Of a DNA stretch of 46,772 bases, positions 39,004 to 45,930 are shown piece by piece. Position numbers and translations under genes: made by a program. The stretch spans positions 1 through 46,772 of the forward strand of contig CABZNY010000008.1 in the NCBI GenBank assembly GCA_902527265.1, given 5' to 3'. The notes under the pieces are model-generated. The model worked only from the letters and a program-made list of their open reading frames with translations. It did no database searches and was not told the DNA's origin. The stretch comes from an uncultured Pelagibacteraceae bacterium. GTDB lineage: Bacteria > Pseudomonadota > Alphaproteobacteria > Pelagibacterales > Pelagibacteraceae. Each line of letters opens with the position of its first letter. The first letter of the stretch is position 1.

Positions 39004-39048
39004 TAAGATTTTATAGGATAAATAGACTGCACTGGACTAACACAGACT
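39004..39048. repeat. Cassette 2 right arm: TAGGAT-type pair and three RGACT iterons
   Basis: TAAGAT (39004) and TAGGAT (39014), then AGACT, GGACT and AGACT at 39024, 39034 and 39044. The iterons have the same 48, 38 and 28 bp offsets from core C as in cassette 1; the TAGGAT pair is shifted by one base. The intervening bases differ between cassettes, so spacing is better conserved than sequence. Confidence 0.65.
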
Positions 39049-39071
39049 CACTTTAATCTTTACCCATCGTC

Positions 39072-39112
39072 TTTTAAGTCCTTTGTGTCTACCAATTTCA
39101 CCACGAGGGCAT
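39072..39112. repeat. att-like core copy C (tRNA-Leu 5'-half fragment)
   Basis: Third identical 41-bp copy. I take it as the original chromosomal 5' half of tRNA-Leu, displaced by the insertions. Similarity with the other tRNA flanks continues to about 39147 (TTTCATGAGTATTTATG and AATATTTA) and then ends at the phosphatase gene. Confidence 0.85.
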
Positions 39113-39151
39113 TTGTGAATTTCATGAGTATTTATGATAATATTTACTTTA

Positions 39152-39955
39152 ATGAAACAAAAAAAACAAATTATAATTTTCACTGATCTAGACGGATCTC
39201 TATTAGATAAAGAGACATTTAAGTTTGATGAAATCAAGGATTATTTCAAAGAATTAATTTCAAAGGGTATTAAAATAATTCCAAACTCAAGTAAAACAGA
39301 ATCCGAATTAACAGATTTTAATGAACAGTATAAACTAAATTTAACTTTTATTTCAGAGAATGGATCATCAATTCATGGACTTAATTTTATAAATAAAGAC
39401 TTACCAGACAAAATATCACTAAGTAGACCTGTTGATCAAATTATTTCAATTTATAATGAAATTATTCCGAATGATTTAAAACAGAAAATTAATTTTATCT
39501 TAAAATTAAATGTTAAAGAACAAAAAAAAATTTTTGGACTACCGCAGGATAAAATGATTTTAGCTAAAAATAGAAACTATTCATTACCAATTCAATTCAA
39601 AGGAAATGAAATTGAGAAAAATGAATTTGTTAAAATTATAAATGATGTTGGATTAACTGTTCAAACTGGGGGTAGAATAATGAATATTTGTGATAATGTT
39701 AATAAATCAAAAGCTATGCTCAAAACACTTCAGCTAATTAGAAAAGAATTAGATGACGAGATAATAACAATTGGTGTTGGAGACAATGAAAATGATATAG
39801 AAATGATAAAACAGTCTCATTACCCATGTTTGGTGATGAATGAAAATTTTAATAGTTCATTGATAAATATAGATAATTTAATTAAATCTACTGAGCCATC
39901 TCCTAAGGGATGGGCTGATGTGATCAAAACGGCTATACAAAAAATTGAAACTTAA
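39152..39955 (+). CDS. Mannosyl/glucosyl-3-phosphoglycerate phosphatase (HAD family)
   Basis: Probably removes the phosphate from glucosyl-3-phosphoglycerate to give the compatible solute glucosylglycerate. HAD motif I is FTDLDGSLLD with nucleophile Asp12. NSSKTESEL and ISENGSSIHGL match the MPGP type, and GVGDNENDIEMI carries the late acidic motif. An in-frame ATG at 39134 exists, but it lies in sequence shared with the tRNA-Leu flanks, so I prefer 39152. The product is then 267 residues. The synthase gene follows after 14 nt. Confidence 0.82.
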   Translation: MKQKKQIIIFTDLDGSLLDKETFKFDEIKDYFKELISKGIKIIPNSSKTESELTDFNEQYKLNLTFISENGSSIHGLNFINKDLPDKISLSRPVDQIISIYNEIIPNDLKQKINFILKLNVKEQKKIFGLPQDKMILAKNRNYSLPIQFKGNEIEKNEFVKIINDVGLTVQTGGRIMNICDNVNKSKAMLKTLQLIRKELDDEIITIGVGDNENDIEMIKQSHYPCLVMNENFNSSLINIDNLIKSTEPSPKGWADVIKTAIQKIET

Positions 39956-39969
39956 GATAGGTTCCCGCC

Positions 39970-41190
39970 ATGAGTGATTTCTATCAGGATGGAACTATAT
40001 CAACACTTCATGATTTTGGAACAAAGTCAACCAAAGATCTAGAAAAAGATCTATTAAAATTTTCCAAAGAAAGAAAAATGGAACTTATTTTACCTTGTCT
40101 TTATTCAGAATTAAAAGGTGATGCTTTACCTAAAATTGTTAGTGAGATAAGTAAAACGAATTATTTAAATCATATAATTATTGGTTTAGATAAAGCTACC
40201 GAAGCACAAGCGCGAAAGGCTTGGACATTTTTTGAAAAATTAGAAACTCCTTTTACAATTCTCTGGAATGACGGTCCTAACCTTAAAAAATTGGACAAAG
40301 AATTAAAAAAATTAGGACTTGCTCCAAATGAATACGGAAAAGGTAGAAATGTTTGGTATTGTATTGGAATGTCTATAGCAAGAGATAGTGCAAGGTCTGT
40401 AGCACTACATGATTGTGATATAAAAACATATGACAGAAGAATGTTGGCTAAATTGTTCTATCCAGTTGTAAATCCATTATTTAATTTTGAATTTTGCAAA
40501 GGCTATTACCCAAGAGTTGCAGATAATAAAATGAATGGAAGGGTTGCAAGATTACTAGTTTTTCCACTCTTGAATGCATTAGAAAAAACGATAGGAAATA
40601 GCGATTACTTAAACTTTATGAAATCATTTAAATATCCTTTGGCAGGGGAATTTTCATTTAGAAGAAATATTTTACCTGAATTAAGAATTTCATCAGACTG
40701 GGGTATAGAAATTGGAATTTTATCTGAAATGCAAAGAAATTTTTCTCCTCAAAATATATGTCAGGTAGATTTAGCAGATACCTATGATCACAAGCATCAA
40801 AATTTATCTATAAATAACGAAAAACAAGGTTTATCAAGAATGTCGCTTGATATCATCAAAACATTTATAAAAAAATTAGCAACTCAAGGTCACTCATTTA
40901 GCAAAGAGCAGTTTAGATCTCTTAAAGCAACTTATTATAGAGCTGCATTAGATTTGATAGATGCATATAGGAATGATGCTCAAATGAATGGATTAAAATT
41001 CGACTCTCATACAGAAGAAAAAGCTGTTGAATTATTTGCTGCAAATATCATGAAAGCAGGTGATGCTTTCTACCAAAATCCTATGGATACACCTTTTATT
41101 CCAACATGGAGTAGAGTTAAAAGTGCAATACCAGATTTTTTAATACGATTAGAAAAAGCAGTTAACGAAGATAATATGCGCTACATTTAA
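39970..41190 (+). CDS. gpgS: Glucosyl-3-phosphoglycerate synthase (GT-A fold)
   Basis: Probably joins a nucleotide-activated glucose to 3-phosphoglycerate, the first step of glucosylglycerate synthesis. At 406 residues it shows a GT-A fold with the metal-binding D148-C149-D150 (VALHDCDIKTYD), the acceptor region FEFCKGYYPRVADNKMNGRV, and SSDWGIEIGILSEM. These fit GpgS-type glycosyltransferases. The adjacent phosphatase completes the pathway. A mannosyl version is the alternative. Its stop overlaps the convergent hydratase stop by four bases. Confidence 0.75.
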   Translation: MSDFYQDGTISTLHDFGTKSTKDLEKDLLKFSKERKMELILPCLYSELKGDALPKIVSEISKTNYLNHIIIGLDKATEAQARKAWTFFEKLETPFTILWNDGPNLKKLDKELKKLGLAPNEYGKGRNVWYCIGMSIARDSARSVALHDCDIKTYDRRMLAKLFYPVVNPLFNFEFCKGYYPRVADNKMNGRVARLLVFPLLNALEKTIGNSDYLNFMKSFKYPLAGEFSFRRNILPELRISSDWGIEIGILSEMQRNFSPQNICQVDLADTYDHKHQNLSINNEKQGLSRMSLDIIKTFIKKLATQGHSFSKEQFRSLKATYYRAALDLIDAYRNDAQMNGLKFDSHTEEKAVELFAANIMKAGDAFYQNPMDTPFIPTWSRVKSAIPDFLIRLEKAVNEDNMRYI

Positions 41191-41969
41191 ATAAATGTTG
41201 AGTTTACATCTCCAAAAGCTGATGAAGTAACTTCGATCAACTTCTTCTCATTAATTGGAACAGGAAATCCATATGCTCCTGTTAAAATTAAATCATTTTT
41301 TTTCAAAATATTATTTGTTTTTGCCTTATCTTTAACAAGCCACTCTATTTCTCCAAGCACATCAAAGGGCCATTTTTTATCCATCCATTTATCAACCACT
41401 TCATTGTCATAGACTAATTTTAAATCTGTGATTTCATTGCTTTTTGGAACCATGTTTTTTTCACCTAAAATAACTCCAGCATGAATTGCATTATTGGCTA
41501 AAAGTTCTGCACCATTTGGGGCATCTCCATTAAAAACTAAATTATGTATTTCTATTAAGGGATAAATTGATTGAACAGACTCCAATATATAATTAAATGA
41601 TACTAAATCAGGATTGATATCTCTATTAAGTGTAATTCCAAATTCAGCTTCCATTGCAGGATTAGAGTAATCTTTTTTATTTAGTTCGACTCCAGTTTGA
41701 TGAAGTTCACTATTCCAAAGAAATCCACTTGCTGGATGAGTAAATCCCATTTTTTTTTGTGTATCTTTTGAAACACATCCTATTTTATAACCAATAATTT
41801 CCTCACCTCTTTTTAATCTCAAATCAGCAACCTTAGACTGAATTAGTAAGGCGTTTTCATTGGTTATCTTAACTTTGTCTTTAAATAACTGACTAGGGTT
41901 TTTTGCATCGTAATCTTCAAGTATTTTGTTGGAATATAGATCTAAATCTTTTGAGGATAAGTTGGTCAT
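41187..41969 (-). CDS. 2-keto-4-pentenoate hydratase-like protein (MhpD family)
   Basis: Member of the small fumarylacetoacetase-fold hydratase/decarboxylase group, which act on 2-oxo-4-enoates from aromatic breakdown. At 260 residues, family features are GEEIIGYKIGCVSKDTQKKM, GFTHPASGFLW, PAMEAEFGITL (metal-binding acidic residues) and NNAIHAGVILG. No other aromatic-degradation gene is nearby, so the true substrate is open. Its ATG overlaps the stop of the upstream membrane protein gene by one base. Confidence 0.75.
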   Translation of the reverse strand: MTNLSSKDLDLYSNKILEDYDAKNPSQLFKDKVKITNENALLIQSKVADLRLKRGEEIIGYKIGCVSKDTQKKMGFTHPASGFLWNSELHQTGVELNKKDYSNPAMEAEFGITLNRDINPDLVSFNYILESVQSIYPLIEIHNLVFNGDAPNGAELLANNAIHAGVILGEKNMVPKSNEITDLKLVYDNEVVDKWMDKKWPFDVLGEIEWLVKDKAKTNNILKKNDLILTGAYGFPVPINEKKLIEVTSSAFGDVNSTFI

Positions 41970-42358
41970 TAAATTAGTAAAACTAATAAAAATATCATCT
42001 GAATAAAATTAATCACAACAGATATAAAGTGTGAATATTTAAACTTTTTATCCTGCTTTTCGTCTCTATATTTATTTATCAAAGGCATTAATAAGTAATT
42101 TGAGGTAGCAAATAAAAGTGTGATTGCTAAAATTAAATAGAAATCAATTCCTAACTTACTTAAGAATAAAAATGATAATAGAACAATAAAACTTATTCCT
42201 AAATTAACATTATAATAAAATGGAAATATTCTTCTTATGAACTTTCGAGCATTCTCTTCATCTAAACTGGTAAATACAACTGGAGCAATAACAAAGGAAA
42301 AAAATAACATTATTCCCAAAATCATTGCTGTTAAGTAAATACTAATTTGTTCAATCAT
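41969..42358 (-). CDS. DUF4149-like integral membrane protein
   Basis: 129 residues with four hydrophobic segments (about 5-25, 48-68, 72-90 and 108-128). SFVIAPVVFTSLDEENARKF then IRRIFPFYYNVN fits the DUF4149/TMEM205-like pattern. Function unknown. It is coupled to the MhpD-like gene downstream and lies three bases after the 61-residue ORF. Confidence 0.65.
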   Translation of the reverse strand: MIEQISIYLTAMILGIMLFFSFVIAPVVFTSLDEENARKFIRRIFPFYYNVNLGISFIVLLSFLFLSKLGIDFYLILAITLLFATSNYLLMPLINKYRDEKQDKKFKYSHFISVVINFIQMIFLLVLLI

Positions 42359-42361
42359 AAT

Positions 42362-42547
42362 TTAATTTTCTATTGAATTTTCTTCTTTCATTAAAATCGG
42401 TCTACCATCATGCGCGGTGTTAAGAGGTATAATTTTGCCTTTATATTTCGCGCATAAAGTTGGTGCGCTTCTAACTTCTTCTCCTAATCTAACTTCCAGA
42501 TCAACAATTACTAATTTTACATCTTCTAATTCCTTTAATATTCTCAT
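42362..42547 (-). CDS. Small conserved-looking hypothetical protein (61 aa)
   Basis: Not recognised. The sequence runs MRILKELEDVKLVIVDLEVR, then LGEEVRSAPTLCAKYKGKII, and ends in a polar tail. Its beta-alpha pattern and tight packing between two membrane-protein genes (3 and 27 nt gaps) support a real gene. One Cys and no obvious metal or nucleotide motif. It may be a cut-down thioredoxin-like fragment, but I cannot show that. Confidence 0.5.
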   Translation of the reverse strand: MRILKELEDVKLVIVDLEVRLGEEVRSAPTLCAKYKGKIIPLNTAHDGRPILMKEENSIEN

Positions 42548-42574
42548 TTTAGTCCTTTTGTTAATTAATAAAAT

Positions 42575-43018
42575 TTAATGACAGGCTTGATTATGTTTTT
42601 TTAATCTCCAATAATTATATGGCCATGGAGTAACAAACCCAACTGATAACATTATTGGTACTACCCACCAGGTAAGCATTGCACCACCTGTTAATACATA
42701 ATCAGTTATATTCATAGCAACTTCCATGCTAATCATAGAAATAAAGCTCATTCCTAATGCAGTCTTTAATGCTTTTTGAAAAGTAAAACTTTGTTTAATT
42801 AAAATAAATGTCTCTAAAATTACACTTGTAATCAAACCATTTATTATTGCTAAAATCATAATACTTAAAACTGGGAAAGGAATTTTGGTTAATTGAAAAA
42901 ATAATATAGTTCCAAAATCTCCAATAGCACAGCCAAACAAGCACCAAGCTGTATTCTTGGCACTTCTTCTCCAGGTGTGTTTACATTTCCAATTAAAACT
43001 TATTGTTTCAGCACTCAT
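42575..43018 (-). CDS. DUF4396-like integral membrane protein
   Basis: 147 residues. It opens with WKCKHTWRRSAKNTAWCLFG and then CAIGDFGTILFF, with paired Cys early, and has four hydrophobic segments. MSFISMISMEVAMNITDYVL and the end VGFVTPWPYNYWRLKKHNQA fit the DUF4396 pattern. Function unknown. It is probably the first gene of the 43018-41187 minus-strand unit. Confidence 0.65.
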   Translation of the reverse strand: MSAETISFNWKCKHTWRRSAKNTAWCLFGCAIGDFGTILFFQLTKIPFPVLSIMILAIINGLITSVILETFILIKQSFTFQKALKTALGMSFISMISMEVAMNITDYVLTGGAMLTWWVVPIMLSVGFVTPWPYNYWRLKKHNQACH

Positions 43019-43029
43019 TTATTAAATAT

Positions 43030-43098
43030 TTAAAGTATGTATTTATCACCAAGATACATTGCAAATGCAATTGCAGCACCTAATAAAATATATCTCAT
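43030..43098 (-). CDS. Possible 22-residue membrane peptide
   Basis: ATG at 43098, stop at 43030-43032, encoding MRYILLGAAIAFAMYLGDKY plus IL. It is one hydrophobic helix with a charged end, just upstream of the DUF4396 gene. Such single-span peptides do occur in streamlined genomes, but in AT-rich DNA short ORFs also arise by chance. No clear ribosome binding site. Confidence 0.35.
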   Translation of the reverse strand: MRYILLGAAIAFAMYLGDKYIL

Positions 43099-43162
43099 AT
43101 ATTAATCTTATACCTAAAATAATCTGTGTTTAAAATGTGATATTTTTTCATATTCGTAACTA

Positions 43163-43177
43163 AATTAGGACCTAATT
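43163..43177. promoter_or_regulatory. Operator-like palindrome
   Basis: AATTAGG-A-CCTAATT, a perfect 7-bp inverted repeat around one base, in the gap between the minus-strand DUF4396 unit and the plus-strand small ORF. Its size and symmetry suit a dimeric regulator. No regulator gene is nearby. Confidence 0.35.
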
Positions 43178-43207
43178 AAAACAAATCAATACATTAGAAA
43201 TAGAATC

Positions 43208-43351
43208 ATGAGATTATCATTATTCTTTTTTCTTCATTTAGTTGCTTTCGTGATCCTCTTAATTGTCCATCCACATGCTCGAGCTGAGAGTGTTGGGTGG
43301 ACAATTGAAATTAATAATAAAAACTTAACAAACATAACACGTAAAAATTAA
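43208..43351 (+). CDS. Possible small exported peptide (47 aa)
   Basis: Encodes 47 residues: a hydrophobic N-terminus (MRLSLFFFLHLVAFVILLIV), then HPHARA, which would suit signal-peptidase cleavage, and a short polar end. It is the only plus-strand gene candidate in a 390-bp gap. The second half of the ORF coincides with a 46-nt hairpin and its stop lies in the loop of another, so the stretch may instead be a structured RNA. Confidence 0.35.
   Translation: MRLSLFFFLHLVAFVILLIVHPHARAESVGWTIEINNKNLTNITRKN
43261..43306. other. Strong 46-nt hairpin
   Basis: The left arm AATTGTCCATCC (43261-43272) pairs with GGGTGGACAATT (43295-43306) over 12 positions with one G-T. The loop is GC-rich for this genome and can extend the stem (CTC/GAG). 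No T-tract follows on either strand, so it is not a plain terminator. It may be part of a small RNA or a leader. Confidence 0.5.
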
Positions 43352-43362
43352 TTATGTTTGTT
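43327..43362. other. Second hairpin, perfect 11-bp stem
   Basis: AACAAACATAA (43327-43337) is the exact reverse complement of TTATGTTTGTT (43352-43362), with a 14-nt loop; wobble and C-G pairs can add three more. It lies 20 nt after the first hairpin. On the minus strand it is downstream of the caspase gene end at 43407, so it could act as its 3' boundary. It also covers the start of an 18-codon hydrophobic ORF (ATG 43354). Confidence 0.5.
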
Positions 43363-43406
43363 GGGATGGAAGCTTTATTAATACTGAGTTTACTTGGTTT
43401 AATTTT

Positions 43407-45389
43407 TTAATTAAATTTAATTAAAACTTTATTAGGATCGCCTAATAGGGAAGGATTTTGTTGTCTACCAAGCTCTGCTGCTTTCATTGCAACTTGTTCA
43501 TTCATATAATTAAGAAGCTCACCGTTAGTAATTTTTTTGTCACTATTTTGGTCAGCCTTACCCTCTAAACCTTTCATTAGATAATAACTGAAGATCCCAT
43601 GCTTAGCTTCTTTTAAACCTGACGACATCTGTGAAATTTGTGAAGCAGAAAATACTGTAAAGTTGGATGGAATATCCCCTTCTGATTCATCAGTTAAAAG
43701 TCTTAGAGGACGAGCTGATGCGAGTAGGGTTTTTTCATCTCTAGATATACCACTGTAACAAGTGTCCATAAACATAACTACTTTTTTGGGTTTAAGTTTA
43801 ATTATTTCTTTATACAATCTTGATCTTGATATAGCTGTATCCTCTAATAAATCAGTATCTGTTTCATGAGGTAAAATATAAAAATTTTTACCATCATTTG
43901 AAGCCAATCCATGACCAGCAAAAAATATTATTAATTCTGTGTTTCTATTAACTTTTGATGGTAGCCATTTTTTAAGAGCTTTTAAAATTTCTTTTTTACT
44001 TGCGCCCTCATCACGTAAAAGTGTTGTGTTTGACTTAGATACTCCAAACACTTTTCTTGAGTATTCATAAAAAAAGTCAGCATCATTTTTAGCATAACTT
44101 GCAACTGGAGAGTCTTCATATTTCTCAATCCCAATTATTAAAGCAACTCTATTCTTATTTGCTTTAGTCTTTATCATTGATGGATTTAAAGGTTCTAGCT
44201 TTTCAGCTATTTCAGTATCTTTTGAGTCAACAATAATCTTAACAGTTTTTGGTTTTGATTTATTTCCATATTTATCAATCGCAACTAATTTTACAGTTTC
44301 ACCCAATGGATTAAATCTTTTAATGGCAAATTTTCCATCCTTAACTTTAATTTCTTTTCCACCAACTATTTTAACATATATTGTATCGGAGCTATCTGTT
44401 GCTGTACCTTTTATAAAATAAAAACTATCATCTACTGTAATAGTGCTTGCTATTTTAATGACAGGTGGATCGTTATCTTCTCCAACATTAGAAGGTTTAT
44501 ATTCTTCCTGTTTATTTTGATTTTTAGCAATTAATGTTTGATTATTTTTATAAAAATTATTTACAAAATTAACTGTAGTATATTTTGAAGTAGAAAAATA
44601 TGCAGTAATTACATCTCCATCATCTGTTAATGCTTGACCTACCCCAGGACTTTTAGAGGTTTGCTGAACCCATGTACCCTCAAGATAAAAAGATGGTCTA
44701 CAATTAAAGCTAAAATCTCCTCTAAATGGAGAATAATTTGTTTTTTGTTTTGAGATTATTGGGCAAGAGTATCCATTTGATGAATATACAACACCAATTT
44801 GTGATTTACCTTTTTTTACTGTTGATCCAAAAAATTTTTCACCATCGGTTGAATAAGCAAAAACATAATAATCTCCTTGCATATCATTTTTGAGTTTGTT
44901 GATTATTTCATCCTGTGTGTAAGATTTATCTTTTGCAACAAAAACTTTTTCATCTTCTTTTTTATCTTTTTTCTTTTTTGTGATGTATGATTTTTTATTT
45001 GGATTTTCACCTTTACATTTTAACTCAAATTGTTCAGTGAAATATTTAGGCATTCCTGCATCGATTGCTTTTCTACAATAAAGTTCTTTTGAAACAATTT
45101 TTCCATTCCACCTGTAAATTCCATCCCATTCATCAATATTTTCATCAGATGAAAAAGAAGATACTACTTGAATGTTATCACAATTAATTTTAGCTCTATC
45201 TTTTGTTTTAAGAATTTTAGACTTAGCTTGCTCACATTCAGGTTTGCTCAGATAGCCTTCGCTATACATGTTTTCAATTTCAGTAATTTTTTCGTATTTA
45301 TTTGATTTTTTAGTTATCCATTCTGCAGATGAGAATGTTTGGAATAATAAAAAGAATATAATATTTAAATATATAAATAACTTATTCAC
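43407..45389 (-). CDS. Exported caspase-like (C14) peptidase with SHOCT-like and Ig-like domains
   Basis: Predicted exported cysteine peptidase, 660 residues, homologous to the cassette 2 caspase. Order: signal peptide (1-22); SHOCT-like motif (about 34-60, ITEIENMYSEGYLSKPECEQ); WNG...ELYC...FELKC motif (about 91-125); Lys-rich linker; unknown beta-rich region; Ig-like domain (about 305-385, from DNDPPVIKIAST); caspase domain (about 402-615) with His493 in FFAGHGLAS and Cys544 in FMDTCYSGI. The spacing of 51 residues between them equals that in cassette 2. EF-hand-like loop D613-E624 (DQNSDKKITNGE). Its start overlaps the lipoprotein gene by eight bases. Confidence 0.88.
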   Translation of the reverse strand: MNKLFIYLNIIFFLLFQTFSSAEWITKKSNKYEKITEIENMYSEGYLSKPECEQAKSKILKTKDRAKINCDNIQVVSSFSSDENIDEWDGIYRWNGKIVSKELYCRKAIDAGMPKYFTEQFELKCKGENPNKKSYITKKKKDKKEDEKVFVAKDKSYTQDEIINKLKNDMQGDYYVFAYSTDGEKFFGSTVKKGKSQIGVVYSSNGYSCPIISKQKTNYSPFRGDFSFNCRPSFYLEGTWVQQTSKSPGVGQALTDDGDVITAYFSTSKYTTVNFVNNFYKNNQTLIAKNQNKQEEYKPSNVGEDNDPPVIKIASTITVDDSFYFIKGTATDSSDTIYVKIVGGKEIKVKDGKFAIKRFNPLGETVKLVAIDKYGNKSKPKTVKIIVDSKDTEIAEKLEPLNPSMIKTKANKNRVALIIGIEKYEDSPVASYAKNDADFFYEYSRKVFGVSKSNTTLLRDEGASKKEILKALKKWLPSKVNRNTELIIFFAGHGLASNDGKNFYILPHETDTDLLEDTAISRSRLYKEIIKLKPKKVVMFMDTCYSGISRDEKTLLASARPLRLLTDESEGDIPSNFTVFSASQISQMSSGLKEAKHGIFSYYLMKGLEGKADQNSDKKITNGELLNYMNEQVAMKAAELGRQQNPSLLGDPNKVLIKFN

Positions 45390-45921
45390 TTAAAATCTGT
45401 TTTTTCTTAGTTTCAAATTGTTCTTTTGAAATCTTACCAGATTTATAATCTTCAATCAAACGTCCCAAATCAGAGACCACAGACTTATTTTCATCTCCAG
45501 ATGGAATTTCTTCAACTTTCCCATTTTGCTCAATCGAAATAGTCTTTTTAGGTTCTTTATTTTCTCCTGTCACAAATTTTACTGCTTTAGTGTAATTACT
45601 AAAAGTTCTTTCTAAAGTTCCATTTCCTTCTTTACACAAGATCCATCCACAAGTTACGGGCTGATAAACATTTTTAAATACGTAATAGATATCTTTATTT
45701 TTCTTATCTGGAGCGAGAATTTCTTTTCTTTGATCTTTAAAATACTCTCTATAAGCAGTTGGGACAGTTATTTGATCCCAAAATGATCTATATGAAAGTT
45801 CAAAATTTACGTCTAATTTTGTCATACCCGGTTTAATTACATTTTTTTCAACAAGTTTGCTTCCAGTTGAACATGCATTGAGTAAAATGAAAACAAAAAA
45901 TATTGAGAAATATTTTCTCAT
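45382..45921 (-). CDS. Lipoprotein with C-terminal SHOCT-like motif
   Basis: 179 residues. MRKYFSIFFVFILLNACSTG is a lipoprotein signal with lipobox LNAC and lipidated Cys17. VIKPGMTKLDVNFEL resembles the start of BamE/SmpA-type outer-membrane lipoproteins. Two further Cys occur in VTCGWILCKEG. The last 29 residues, with LIEDYKSGKISKEQFETKKK, match the SHOCT pattern seen also at the end of the 45931 protein and the start of the 43407 protein. It overlaps the caspase gene, so the two are likely co-produced at the envelope. Function unknown. Confidence 0.8.
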   Translation of the reverse strand: MRKYFSIFFVFILLNACSTGSKLVEKNVIKPGMTKLDVNFELSYRSFWDQITVPTAYREYFKDQRKEILAPDKKNKDIYYVFKNVYQPVTCGWILCKEGNGTLERTFSNYTKAVKFVTGENKEPKKTISIEQNGKVEEIPSGDENKSVVSDLGRLIEDYKSGKISKEQFETKKKQILSE

Positions 45922-45930
45922 AAAATTATT

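Larger units (their letters stand above)
35072..39071. mobile_element. Putative integrase-less tRNA-Leu cassette 2 (4,000 bp)
   Basis: The cassette is bounded by cores B (35072-35112) and C (39072-39112). It has the same ends as cassette 1, but its direct-repeat boxes read GTACGAG rather than CTTCTAG. Cargo on the minus strand, in transcription order, is an exported caspase-fold peptidase, a small exported protein and a Cys-containing exported protein. No recombinase is present. Core C joins to what I take as the ancestral flank, the phosphatase gene at 39152. Confidence 0.75.

Noticed and set aside
39037-39237. 66-residue minus-strand ORF across core C
   Set aside because: It is a translation of the tRNA fragment and of the antisense of the phosphatase start; no family features and no initiation context.
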